NCBI RefSeq assembly: GCF_003425685.1
Contig: NZ_QJKM01000007.1
Coordinates: 124,001-188,000 of the forward strand
Direction of reading: 5' to 3'
From: Rhizobium terrae
GTDB lineage: Bacteria > Pseudomonadota > Alphaproteobacteria > Rhizobiales > Rhizobiaceae
Length of the DNA stretch: 64,000 nt
The first letter of the stretch is position 1; every line of letters starts with the position of its first letter. The notes under the pieces were generated by a model. It was not told the origin of the DNA. It was given only the letters and a program-made list of their open reading frames with translations, and made no database searches. This document shows, piece after piece, positions 55,133 through 63,607 of the stretch. Both the position numbers and the translations under genes were made by a program.

Positions 55133-55164
55133 TCAACCCCGAATGGGTTGGGGTGAGGGGCATG
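55133..55164. repeat. Fragment of a RIME-like element
   Basis: AACCCCGAATGGGTTGGGGT followed by GAGGGG matches the right-end pattern (GGGTGAGGGG) of the RIME-like copies. It lies 26 bp after the kinase gene. Confidence 0.4.
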
Positions 55165-55592
55165 ATCTGAGCTCGGCCGTCCACCTTTTCAATGACTTGT
55201 TCTCTTTTTCATCCCCGCCCTCCGAAGCCGTGCCATCATCTCCCCGTCCCGCTTCGGCTACACCGGTCCGCATAACCGGCGAGGCGGGACCGGTGATCCG
55301 GCGGACTGTCCTTATGCAAACGGGCTGCCGGAGGCTGCGCAGAAAATGGTCTCCCTCCCGCCTCAAGGCGGGGCGTGCGTGTGTCGCACACAACCCGGTA
55401 TGGCATCCGTGCTCATCTCCACGGAGTTAAATTCCATACCGCCGCAGAGGGACCGGAGTTGCGCGGATAAACACACCGAACGGGGCACGTCGCGTGTCAC
55501 TGTTAAAATTTCATTCGAGGCACACGACGTGTCCCGGCCGAAACGGAAAACCGCCCGCAGCACCAAGGGGGTAATATGTCCTGTTGCGCACG
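55165..55592. other. Gene-poor intergenic region with small hairpins
   Basis: No convincing gene is present. Structured pieces are an imperfect inverted repeat CACCGGTCC/GGACCGGTG around 55260-55295 and a hairpin CCCGCC-TCAA-GGCGGG at 55357-55372. Composition is slightly less GC-biased than neighbouring genes. The region may be degraded repeat DNA. Confidence 0.5.
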
Positions 55593-56456
55593 TCAGTTCT
55601 TCTGCAGCGCCCCGCGCATCGGGTGGCCCTTGTACGTGCCGAGGATCCGCACCTTCTCGGAAAAGAACCGCAGCTCTTCGAGCGCCCGGCGCACCGGGCC
55701 GTCGTCCGGATGGCCTTCGATATCCGCATAGAACTGGGTGGCCACGAACTTGCCGCCGAGCTGGTAGCTTTCGAGCTTGGTCATGTTGATGCCGTTGGTG
55801 GCAAAGCCGCCCATCGCCTTGTAGAGCGCGGCCGGAATGTTGCGGACGTTGAAGACGAAGGTGGTGACGATCACGTCGTCGGGATTGTTCCGCTGCACCC
55901 ATTTTTCGTCGCGGGAGAGCACGACGAAACGGGTGACGTTGTCGTCCCGATCCTCGACGTTTTCCGCCAGGATTTCGAGGCCGTAGAGATCGGCCGCAAG
56001 CCGCGGCGCAAGCGCGGCCATCGTGCGGTCGCCCTTTTCCGACACCATCTTGGCGGAACCGGCCGTGTCGCCGGCGACGACCGCCTTCCAGCCGTTCGAG
56101 CGGATGATCTTGCGGCACTGGCCGAGCGCATGGATATGGCTGTGCACGGTGCGGATGTCCTCGCGCTTCACGCCCGGCAGCACCATCAGCTGGAAGCGGA
56201 TCGGCATGAAATATTCGCCGATGATATGCAGCCGCGATTCCGGCAGAAGGTGATGGATATCGGCGACGCGGCCGGCGATCGTGTTTTCGATCGGGATCAT
56301 CGCGAGATCCGCGTCGCCGTTTTCGAGGGCCTGGAACGCATCCTCGAATGTCGGGCAGGGCAGCGGCTCCATGTCCGGAAACATGTCGCGGCAGGCCATG
56401 TCGGAATTGGCGCCGAAGTCGCCCTGGAAGGCGATGCGATTGGTGGGTGCGTTCAT
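55593..56456 (-). CDS. pheA: Prephenate dehydratase
   Basis: The 287-residue enzyme makes phenylpyruvate for phenylalanine synthesis. A PDT domain (about 7-185) has IAFQGDFGANSDMA, MIPIENTIAGRVADIHHLLP and the catalytic DNVTRFVVLSRD; an ACT domain (about 200-275) has NIPAALYKAMGGFATNGINM and the ESYQLGGKFVATQFYADIEG ligand segment. No chorismate mutase domain is present, as is usual for alphaproteobacteria. It lies 22 bp after kdsB. Confidence 0.96.
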   Translation of the reverse strand: MNAPTNRIAFQGDFGANSDMACRDMFPDMEPLPCPTFEDAFQALENGDADLAMIPIENTIAGRVADIHHLLPESRLHIIGEYFMPIRFQLMVLPGVKREDIRTVHSHIHALGQCRKIIRSNGWKAVVAGDTAGSAKMVSEKGDRTMAALAPRLAADLYGLEILAENVEDRDDNVTRFVVLSRDEKWVQRNNPDDVIVTTFVFNVRNIPAALYKAMGGFATNGINMTKLESYQLGGKFVATQFYADIEGHPDDGPVRRALEELRFFSEKVRILGTYKGHPMRGALQKN

Positions 56457-56478
56457 GGCTGAGGTCCGGGAATGTCCG

Positions 56479-57240
56479 TTACGAGGAAACGCGGGAGGAA
56501 AGGATGGCGCGGGCCTTTTCGAGGTCGGCCGGAGTATCGACACCGAGCGGCACCGAGTCAACGATCTCGACGTCGATCCGCATGCCGGCTTCGAGCGCCC
56601 GCAGCTGTTCGAGCGATTCGCGCTTTTCGAGCATCGAAGGCCCCATCGACACGAATTTTTCGAGCGCGGCGCGGCGATAGGCGTAGAGGCCGATGTGGTG
56701 GTAGAGCGGCCCGTTGCCGTAGGGCGCCGTCGTGCGGGTGAAATAAAGCGCCTTCAGCCGCGTGGCGGAAATGGGCGAGCCGACGACCTTGACGACGTTC
56801 GGATTGGCCTTTTCGTGCTCGTCGGTGATCTCGACGGTCAGCGTGCCGATATCGGTCGAGGGGTTTTCCTGCAGGGGACGCAGCGAGGCGCGCACCGCCT
56901 CCGGTTCGATGGTCGGCAGGTCGCCCTGCACGTTGATGACATAGTCCATCCGCGCATCCGGATCGGCCTTCTGCACCGCTTCGAAGATGCGGTCGGAGCC
57001 GGATTGGTGGTCCTGCCGGGTCATCACTGCCTCAAAGCCCGCGGCGGAAACGGCGTCATGGATGTCCTGATGGTCGACCGCCACGATGATTCGTCCGACC
57101 TCCGCCTCCTGAGCCCGTTTTGCTACCTGGACGATCATCGGCAGGCCGGCAATATCAGCCAGGGGTTTTCCCGGCAGCCGCGTCGATGCCATCCGCGCCG
57201 GGATCAGCACCAGCGTCCGGTCAAAAGCCGAATTCTTCAT
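56479..57240 (-). CDS. kdsB: 3-deoxy-manno-octulosonate cytidylyltransferase
   Basis: The 253-residue enzyme activates KDO as CMP-KDO for lipopolysaccharide. The signature [20 protein letters not shown] (about 10-29) binds [27 protein letters not shown] and [14 protein letters not shown] are further family motifs. It is followed by pheA in the same direction and diverges from the cytochrome c gene. Confidence 0.97.
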   Translation of the reverse strand: MKNSAFDRTLVLIPARMASTRLPGKPLADIAGLPMIVQVAKRAQEAEVGRIIVAVDHQDIHDAVSAAGFEAVMTRQDHQSGSDRIFEAVQKADPDARMDYVINVQGDLPTIEPEAVRASLRPLQENPSTDIGTLTVEITDEHEKANPNVVKVVGSPISATRLKALYFTRTTAPYGNGPLYHHIGLYAYRRAALEKFVSMGPSMLEKRESLEQLRALEAGMRIDVEIVDSVPLGVDTPADLEKARAILSSRVSS

Positions 57241-57392
57241 GGGAAGACCCTTCTATTCCCGCGTAAACAGTGTCAAAAAGTCTCACGCGCGGGGCGATAA
57301 TCGTGTTGCAACAAACATGCAAAAGACATAGGTTCCGCGCAATTTCAAGATGGCCCGCCTTTTGACAGGCGGTTGCGAAGGAGCAGTTGCGG

Positions 57393-57971
57393 ATGAACCC
57401 CTATGTCAACACGGCGGCAGGCGCCCTGCTTGCCACGGTTTTCGTCATGATGTCGGTGTCCATTGCCTCGGAAGGCATTTTCCACTCTGAAGTCCCGGAA
57501 AAGCCTGGCTTCGCCATTGTTGCAGCCGAAGAGCCGGCCGCCGGCGAGGCCGCCGCACCCGCCGCTGCCGCCGTGCCGATCGCCCAGCTGCTCGCCAAGG
57601 CCGATGCGAAGGCCGGCGAGACCGTTTTCAAGAAGTGTCAGAGCTGTCATTCGATCGAGAAGGGAGGGCCGAACAAGGTCGGCCCGGATCTCTGGAGCCT
57701 CGTCGACCGCCCGGTCGCTTCGCATGAAGGCTTTGCCTATTCGGCCGGCATGAAGGAATTCTCCAAGGGCGGCCAGGAGAAGTGGACCTTCGACAACCTC
57801 AATCACTTCCTGACCGCGCCGAAGGCTTTCGTGAAGGGAACGGCCATGGGCTTTGCCGGTCTGAAGAACGACACGGAACGCGCCAACCTGATCGCCTATA
57901 TCCGCGAACAGGCCGACAGCCCGGTCGCGCTTCCGGATCCCGCTGCCGCTCCTGCTCCGGCCACCAACTGA
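57393..57971 (+). CDS. Membrane-anchored cytochrome c (CycM-like, class I)
   Basis: The 192-residue protein has an uncleaved N-terminal anchor (about 7-27), an Ala/Pro-rich linker (about 45-60) and a cytochrome c domain with the haem site KCQSCHS (CxxCH) and the distal Met in GTAMGFAGL. It fits CycM-type proteins that carry electrons from bc1 to oxidase. The ATG at 57393 is eight bases after AAGGAG; a TTG at 57387 is too close. Confidence 0.92.
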   Translation: MNPYVNTAAGALLATVFVMMSVSIASEGIFHSEVPEKPGFAIVAAEEPAAGEAAAPAAAAVPIAQLLAKADAKAGETVFKKCQSCHSIEKGGPNKVGPDLWSLVDRPVASHEGFAYSAGMKEFSKGGQEKWTFDNLNHFLTAPKAFVKGTAMGFAGLKNDTERANLIAYIREQADSPVALPDPAAAPAPATN

Positions 57972-57998
57972 CCGGCCGCATCGGATAGTCGAGACAAA

Positions 57999-58033
57999 CA
58001 GAAATGCCCGGCCCGACCGGGCATTTCTGTTTT
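57999..58033. terminator. Bidirectional terminator between cytochrome c and AEC genes
   Basis: CAGAAATGCCCGG pairs with CCGGGCATTTCTG over 13 bp around CCCGA and runs into TTTT on the plus strand; the minus strand reads TTTGT after the stem. It suits both convergent genes. Confidence 0.9.
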
Positions 58034-58055
58034 CGGAGCAGGTTTTCGGGGCCGC

Positions 58056-59006
58056 TCAGCTCAGGAGCCAGGCCCAGAGGCCGACGGTGAGAACGCCAAA
58101 GGCGGTGGTGATGCTGATCACCGACGCTGCCAGGCTGTGGCCGGAGCGGAAGCGCTGGGCGATCAGCCAGGCATTGATCCCGGTGGGCACCGAGGAGGTC
58201 AGCACCAGCGCCGCCGTCCAGCCGCCGGGAAGTCCGAAGAGATGGCTCATCAGGAAGACGAGCGCCGGCAGCAGCAGCAGTTTCAGCGCGGCCGAAGCGC
58301 CGGAAAGGCCGATATCGCCGCGGATCGGATATTTCGTCAGCGCCATGCCGATCGACAGCAGCGCGACAGGGCTCGCCGCCGCCGCGAACTGCTCGACGAC
58401 GATGGCGATCGGTCCCGGCAGGTGCAGCCCGAGCAGATTGAAGATGAGGCCGACGAAAAGCGCCGAGACCAGCGGATTGCGGGCGAGGTTGGAGCCGACC
58501 TGCTTCATGACGGCCGCAATGCCGCGCCTCTCGCCGCCTTCGACCTTGGCGACGGCCCCTTCCATCAGGATCGTGCCGGCCACCATCATCAGCGGCAGGT
58601 GGATGGCGAGCAGGATCGAGATCGCCACCAGCCCCTCCTTGCCGACGACATGGGCGACCAGCGGCAGGCCGATGAAGACGTTGTTGGCGAAGGAGGCGGA
58701 CATGCCGGCGATGACGCCGACCTTCGCATCCCGCCGGAAACCGTAGACCGCCACGACATGCCCGACCGCCCAGGTGATCGCCACCCCGAGGAAATAGGCC
58801 ACCCAGAGCCGGAACGGCGAAGCCCCCTCGAAATGCGCATCCGCGAGTGTGCGGAAGATCAGCATGGGTACTGCGATCTTGAAGACGAATTCGCCGAGCG
58901 CGTCGCCTGTCTCCTGCTTCAATATCCCGGTCCTTGCCGCCACCCAGCCGATGAGGATCAGGATGAAGACGGGCAGCACGTTTGCGAAGACGGAAGACAA
59001 GGGCAT
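58056..59006 (-). CDS. AEC-family (auxin efflux carrier type) transporter
   Basis: The 316-residue protein has about ten helices in two inverted halves: FANVLPVFILILIGWVAART at the start and GLPGGWTAALVLTSSVPTGI in the second half, typical of AEC/MdcF-like permeases for organic acids or malonate. It is convergent with the cytochrome c gene. Substrate unknown. Confidence 0.9.
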   Translation of the reverse strand: MPLSSVFANVLPVFILILIGWVAARTGILKQETGDALGEFVFKIAVPMLIFRTLADAHFEGASPFRLWVAYFLGVAITWAVGHVVAVYGFRRDAKVGVIAGMSASFANNVFIGLPLVAHVVGKEGLVAISILLAIHLPLMMVAGTILMEGAVAKVEGGERRGIAAVMKQVGSNLARNPLVSALFVGLIFNLLGLHLPGPIAIVVEQFAAAASPVALLSIGMALTKYPIRGDIGLSGASAALKLLLLPALVFLMSHLFGLPGGWTAALVLTSSVPTGINAWLIAQRFRSGHSLAASVISITTAFGVLTVGLWAWLLS

Positions 59007-59115
59007 GCTTTCGATGGGAAGGATTTCATGCGTCTAGCGCATGCCGAACGATCATACAAATGCGTTTCCCGCAGGATAGACCGTTCGGTGTCGGGATGCC
59101 CTGCCGCAAGACAAC

Positions 59116-59142
59116 AAAAAAGCGGGGCAACATCCCCGCTTT
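59116..59142 (-). terminator. Rho-independent terminator with no clear upstream gene
   Basis: On the minus strand AAAGCGGGG pairs with CCCCGCTTT around ATGTTG and runs into TTTTTT. It lies in the 359-bp gap between the AEC gene (start 59006) and the kinase at 59366, so it ends a short minus-strand transcript from 59143-59365. Confidence 0.8.
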
Positions 59143-59365
59143 CCCACCTGGTCTCGTCCAGGACATCCGGTGATCCGCCGCCAGTTCATCCGTGGTCGGC
59201 GATACAACCGGATCGATATGCGTATAACCCTGGATCGTGACATTACGGTGACGAGCGGCAAAAGTCTTGGTCCGGCGGGCGCCCAGGTCTGATTTCGCTT
59301 CCAATCATTTCCAAACCCGAATACCGGTTCACCGATCAAACCCTTGAGAAGAGGATCAAGACCGG
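59143..59365 (-). other. Short untranslated or small-protein unit upstream of an orphan terminator
   Basis: A minus-strand frame here (59304 toward 59026) reads through GYTHIDPVVSPTTDELAADH but continues across the terminator hairpin, so it is doubtful as a gene. No strong ribosome site or promoter was found. A small RNA is an equal possibility. Confidence 0.3.
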
Positions 59366-60358
59366 ATGCCCAAATTCGACGTGCTGACCATCGGCAATGC
59401 CATCGTGGATATTCTCGCCCGCTGCGACGACAGCTTCCTGACCGAGAATGCGATTACCAAGGGCGCGATGAACCTGATCGATGCCGAGCGTGCCGAACTT
59501 CTCTATTCGAAGATGGGTCCGGCCGTCGAAGCCTCCGGCGGCTCGGCCGGCAACACGGCGGCCGGCATTGCCGGTTTCGGCGGCAAGGCCGCCTATTTCG
59601 GCAAGGTTGCGGAAGACCAGCTCGGTACGATCTTCCAGCACGATATTCGCGCCCAGGGCGTCCACTACCAGACGAAGCCGGAAGGCACCCATCCGCCGAC
59701 CGCCCGCTCGATGATCTTCGTGACGCCGGATGGCGAGCGTTCGATGAACACCTATCTCGGCGCCTGCGTCGATCTCGGTCCGGAACATGTCGAGGAAGAC
59801 GTTGTCGCCGAAGCCAAGGTCACCTATTTCGAAGGTTACCTCTGGGATCCGCCGCGCGCCAAGGAAGCGATCCGCGAATCGGCCCGCATCGCCCACGCGA
59901 ATGGCCGCGAAGTCTCCATGACGCTGTCCGATCCCTTCTGCGTCGGCCGTTACCGCGCGGAGTTCCTGGACTTGATGCGCTCCGGCACGGTCGATATCGT
60001 CTTCGCCAACAGGCAGGAGGCGCTGTCGCTCTACGAGACCGAGGATTTCGATCTGGCGCTGAAGAAGATCTCCGAGGATTGCAAGCTCGCCGCCGTGACG
60101 CTCAGCGAGGAAGGCGCCATCATCGTGCGCGGCGACGAACGCGTGAAGATCGCCGCCTACCCGATCAGGGAACTGGTCGACACGACCGGCGCCGGCGATC
60201 TCTTCGCCTCCGGCTTCCTCTTCGGTTACACGCAGGGCCGTTCGCTGGAGGACTGCGGCAAGCTCGGTTGCCTCGCCGCTGCGATCACCATCCAGCAGAT
60301 CGGCCCGCGCCCGATGGCGTCGTTGACGGAAGCCGCCAGGAAGGAAGGCCTCCTCTGA
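59366..60358 (+). CDS. PfkB-family kinase, adenosine-kinase-like
   Basis: The 330-residue protein begins FDVLTIGNAIVDILARCDDS, has the sugar-site GGSAGNTAAGIAGFGGKAAYFG (about 59-80) and the C-terminal signature DTTGAGDLFASGFLFG (about 274-289). It resembles the adenosine-kinase-like group found widely in alphaproteobacteria that phosphorylates nucleosides. AAGAGGATC precedes the ATG. Adenosine itself as substrate is inferred. Confidence 0.88.
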   Translation: MPKFDVLTIGNAIVDILARCDDSFLTENAITKGAMNLIDAERAELLYSKMGPAVEASGGSAGNTAAGIAGFGGKAAYFGKVAEDQLGTIFQHDIRAQGVHYQTKPEGTHPPTARSMIFVTPDGERSMNTYLGACVDLGPEHVEEDVVAEAKVTYFEGYLWDPPRAKEAIRESARIAHANGREVSMTLSDPFCVGRYRAEFLDLMRSGTVDIVFANRQEALSLYETEDFDLALKKISEDCKLAAVTLSEEGAIIVRGDERVKIAAYPIRELVDTTGAGDLFASGFLFGYTQGRSLEDCGKLGCLAAAITIQQIGPRPMASLTEAARKEGLL

Positions 60359-60518
60359 GGCCGCCAGCGTCTTCTGGCAGACCTCGCCCCTGCTCTTCGC
60401 CGTCCTCCGCCTTGTGCCGGGGACCTGAGCCGTCTCATGGAAACGGATCGCTGCAGATGCCCGGACATGCCCGGGCTGATGACGGCGGCCGGCCGGCCGG
60501 CCCGTTCGCCCGACCGCC

Positions 60519-61052
60519 TTATTTGAAGGCTTCACCCGGATAGGCGCCCCAGATTTCTGCCTGTGCCACCCAGCCCTCGGTGCCGTGCGCTTCGGCGCGG
60601 CACCAGTCGCCGTTGCATTCGCCGATCTGCAGCACGACGCCAGGCTCCAGCTTGGCGATGACGGCCGCCGTGCTTTGCGGGTCGCGCCGCATGTTGACGT
60701 AGATGTCCTTGCCCTTGCCGCGCATCCAGGGCGCGGCGACCGCGGTGCGATCGCCGGAAAGCAGCGCCTGGTTCACCCAGCCCTCGGTGCCCTCGGCATC
60801 GCGCACCCGCCGCCAGTTCTCGTATTCCTGGATGATCTCCATCGGCGTGCCGGATTTCATGTACATCCAGGAAACCGGATAATCGGTGCTCGGACCGATG
60901 CGGATGTTCACCTTCCTCGACTTGAGGCTGACGAAGCGCGGCAACGGCAGGCCGCTGGCGCCTTTGGCGCCCTGGGCGTAAGCCTGCGTCGACAGGCAGG
61001 CGACCAGGCAGAAGCTGAGGACGATGAAGGAGCGAAGAATGAGGCGATGCAT
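60519..61052 (-). CDS. Secreted protein with two bacterial SH3 domains
   Basis: The 177-residue precursor has a Sec signal (MHRLILRSFIVLSFCLVACL, cleavage near AYA-QG at about 26) and two SH3_3 repeats (about 46-105 with VNIRIGPSTDYPVSWMYMKS, and about 115-172 with VNMRRDPQSTAAVIAKLEPG). Such periplasmic SH3 proteins bind cell-wall or protein partners. The frame is open upstream but the earlier part is antisense to the next gene. Function unknown. Confidence 0.85.
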   Translation of the reverse strand: MHRLILRSFIVLSFCLVACLSTQAYAQGAKGASGLPLPRFVSLKSRKVNIRIGPSTDYPVSWMYMKSGTPMEIIQEYENWRRVRDAEGTEGWVNQALLSGDRTAVAAPWMRGKGKDIYVNMRRDPQSTAAVIAKLEPGVVLQIGECNGDWCRAEAHGTEGWVAQAEIWGAYPGEAFK

Positions 61053-61205
61053 GGTCTGGTTCCGGCTGACGAATTCCGGGCCTTCCGAAACCTCGCGAGG
61101 TTTTGTTTGTCTTCGCCGACGGGTCTGGTAGAAAACGCCCTGGATGAACCGAATATCGCGCGACTTGGTTAAGGACCTCCTAAAAGGCGTCAGATAGCGA
61201 AGCTC

Positions 61206-62210
61206 ATGACAGCAAAGAAAAAACCCAGGGTCTATATCACCCGCAAACTGCCGGACGCGGTGGAAACCCGCATGCGCGAGCTTTTCGAGGCCGAACTCAA
61301 CATCGACGACACGCCGCGTTCGCGGGACGAGCTGGCGGCGGCGATGAAGACGGCCGACGTACTGGTGCCGACGGTCACCGACCGCATCGACGAAACGCTG
61401 ATCGAGGCAGCCGGGCCGCAGCTGAAGCTGATCGCGAGCTTTTCCAACGGTTTCGATCATATCGACATCGAGGCCGCTGCAAGAAAGGGCATCACCGTCA
61501 CCAACACGCCGAACGTGCTGACCGAGGACACGGCCGACATGACCGTGGCGCTGATCCTCGCCGTCAACCGGCGGCTCGCCGAAGGTTCGCGCATCCTGAC
61601 CGACAAACCGGGCGAGTGGAGCGGCTGGAGCCCGACATGGATGCTCGGCCGCCGCATCTGGGGCAAGCGGATCGGCATCGTCGGCATGGGGCGGATCGGC
61701 ACCGCCGTCGCCCGCCGCGCCAAGGCCTTCGGGTTGTCGATCCATTATCACAACCGCAAGCCGGTCAGCCCGGCGACGGAAGAGGAACTGGAGGCGACCT
61801 ATTGGGACAGCCTCGACCAGATGCTCGCCCGCGTCGACATCGTCTCGGTCAACTGCCCCTCGACGCCGGCGACCTTCCATCTGCTCTCGGCCCGCCGTCT
61901 GGCGCTGATGCAGCCGACGTCGATCATCGTCAACACCGCCCGCGGCGACATCATCGACGAGGCGGCGATGATCCAGCTCCTGCGCGACAACAAGATCGCC
62001 GGCGCCGGCCTCGACGTCTACCAGAACGAGCCGGTGGTCAATCCGAAGCTCGTCAAGCTCGCCAGGGAAGGCAAGGTCGTGCTGCTGCCCCACATGGGCT
62101 CGGCGACGATCGAGGGCCGCATCGACATGGGCGACAAGGTGATCATCAACATCCGCACCTTCTTCGACGGCCACCGACCGCCCAACCGGGTCCTGCCGGG
62201 CCGGAACTGA
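61206..62210 (+). CDS. D-2-hydroxyacid dehydrogenase (glyoxylate/hydroxypyruvate reductase type)
   Basis: The 334-residue enzyme has the NAD(P)-binding GIVGMGRIGTAVARRAKAFG (about 158-177), HYHNRKP after it (favouring NADP), the substrate Arg in VNTARGDIIDE, a Glu in GLDVYQNEP and the catalytic His in LLPHMGSAT. It likely reduces glyoxylate or hydroxypyruvate. It is convergent with the GNAT gene, with two bases between stops. Confidence 0.92.
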   Translation: MTAKKKPRVYITRKLPDAVETRMRELFEAELNIDDTPRSRDELAAAMKTADVLVPTVTDRIDETLIEAAGPQLKLIASFSNGFDHIDIEAAARKGITVTNTPNVLTEDTADMTVALILAVNRRLAEGSRILTDKPGEWSGWSPTWMLGRRIWGKRIGIVGMGRIGTAVARRAKAFGLSIHYHNRKPVSPATEEELEATYWDSLDQMLARVDIVSVNCPSTPATFHLLSARRLALMQPTSIIVNTARGDIIDEAAMIQLLRDNKIAGAGLDVYQNEPVVNPKLVKLAREGKVVLLPHMGSATIEGRIDMGDKVIINIRTFFDGHRPPNRVLPGRN

Positions 62211-62212
62211 GT

Positions 62213-62686
62213 TTACGCGAGCCGCTTCTGCATCTCGATCGAGGTCACGCGGGTGAAACCCGCATGGGAGTTTTCCGCCGTTTTCTCGAAACCCCAACGG
62301 GCGAAGGTGGCATGATTGCCGGCGAGTTCGATGCGGGTTTCGAGCCTGAGCGCCGACAGTTCCCGATCCCTGGCGATCTCCTCGGCGATTGCCAGCAGCC
62401 GCCGGCCGACGCCCCTGCCCTGATGTGCCGGCGCGATGGCGAGCTTGCCGAGATACAGGAAGTCGGTCTCTGGCTTGCAGAAGACGCAGCCGACCAGCCC
62501 GCCGTCTTCGACAGCCGCGAAGGCGATTTCGTCACGAGCCTTCTGCGCCAGCGAGGCGAGCGTCAACCGATGGGCTGAGGAAGGCGGCTCGATGACGCCA
62601 TCCATATAAGCGAAGGAGGAAAGAATGAGCGCCAGTAACTCGTCCCAGCGGCCAAAGCGTTCGTCGATCCGGATGATGTCGATCAT
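62213..62686 (-). CDS. GNAT-family N-acetyltransferase
   Basis: A 157-residue GNAT protein with VGCVFCKPETDFLYLGKLAI and AHQGRGVGRRLLAIAEEIAR (acetyl-CoA loop, about 89-108). It overlaps the ThiF-type gene by 4 bp and is probably translated with it. Substrate unknown. Confidence 0.9.
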   Translation of the reverse strand: MIDIIRIDERFGRWDELLALILSSFAYMDGVIEPPSSAHRLTLASLAQKARDEIAFAAVEDGGLVGCVFCKPETDFLYLGKLAIAPAHQGRGVGRRLLAIAEEIARDRELSALRLETRIELAGNHATFARWGFEKTAENSHAGFTRVTSIEMQKRLA

Positions 62687-63468
62687 TCGGCGGCGGCCTT
62701 AGCCGCGCGGCGCTTGTATTTGATCGTGTCGAAATGGGCCGAGAGCGAATCGTAGAGCATCAGCCGGCCCACCAGGGGTTCGCCTATGCCGGTGACGAGC
62801 TTGATCGCCTCCATGGCCATCAGCGTGCCGATGACGCCCGTCAGCGCACCGACGACACCGGTCTCGGCGCAGGCGGGGATCAGGCCTTCCGGGGGCTTTT
62901 CCGGAAAGAGATCGCGATAGGCCGGGTTGAGGACGCCGTCCGCTCCGGCCTCGTAGGGTTTCAGCACCGTCACCGAGCCATCGAAACGGCCGACGGCGCC
63001 GGTGACGAGCGGAACCCCGGCGATTTCCGCCGCGTCGGCGGCGGCATAACGCGTATCGAAATTGTCGGACCCGTCGATCAGCAGGTCGAAACGGCGAAGG
63101 TGCCGCGAGGCCCATTCCAGCGAAAAGCGCTCCTCGAAATCCATCACCCGCACATGCGGATTAAGCCGTGCGATCGCCTCCCGCGCGCTCCGGGTCTTCA
63201 GTTCGCCGATCGTTCCGGTATCGTGGATAACCTGCCTTTGCAGGTTGGAAAGCGAAACGATGTCGTCATCGATGATGCCGAGCGTGCCGATGCCGGCGGC
63301 GGCGAGATATTCGAGGATCGGCGCGCCGAGCCCGCCGGCGCCGATCACCAGCACGCGGGCATTTTTCATCTTCTGCTGGCCCGCACCGCCGATTTCCGGC
63401 AGCAGGATATGGCGGCGATAACGCTCGATTTCGTCCTGGGTCAGTTTTTCCGGGGTCTGGTTTTCCAT
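62683..63468 (-). CDS. moeB: MoeB/ThiF-type E1-like adenylyltransferase
   Basis: The 261-residue enzyme adenylates the C-terminal Gly of a sulfur-carrier protein for molybdopterin or thiamine. RYRRHILLPEIGGAGQQKM, the ATP site VLVIGAGGLGAPILEYLAAA (about 39-58), DGSDNFDTRY and the active-site Cys in IPACAETGVVGALTGVIGTL are present. The Cys pairs that hold zinc in E. coli MoeB are absent; this Cys is the only one in the protein. MoeB versus ThiF cannot be decided. Confidence 0.85.
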   Translation of the reverse strand: MENQTPEKLTQDEIERYRRHILLPEIGGAGQQKMKNARVLVIGAGGLGAPILEYLAAAGIGTLGIIDDDIVSLSNLQRQVIHDTGTIGELKTRSAREAIARLNPHVRVMDFEERFSLEWASRHLRRFDLLIDGSDNFDTRYAAADAAEIAGVPLVTGAVGRFDGSVTVLKPYEAGADGVLNPAYRDLFPEKPPEGLIPACAETGVVGALTGVIGTLMAMEAIKLVTGIGEPLVGRLMLYDSLSAHFDTIKYKRRAAKAAAE

Positions 63469-63607
63469 CGGGTAAGCATAGCACCAGCGATCGGAGCGGG
63501 TAAGACGGATTCAGTCGCTGGCGGCTTCGGGAAGCCCGCCACCTCTCTTTCGTCGGTCTTGTGCCGAGGATGGCGAAGAGCGGCGATATTCAGCCAACGC
63601 ACGGGAC

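Noticed and set aside
59026..59304. 92-codon minus-strand frame before the AEC gene
   Set aside because: It reads through a strong terminator hairpin and lacks a ribosome site.
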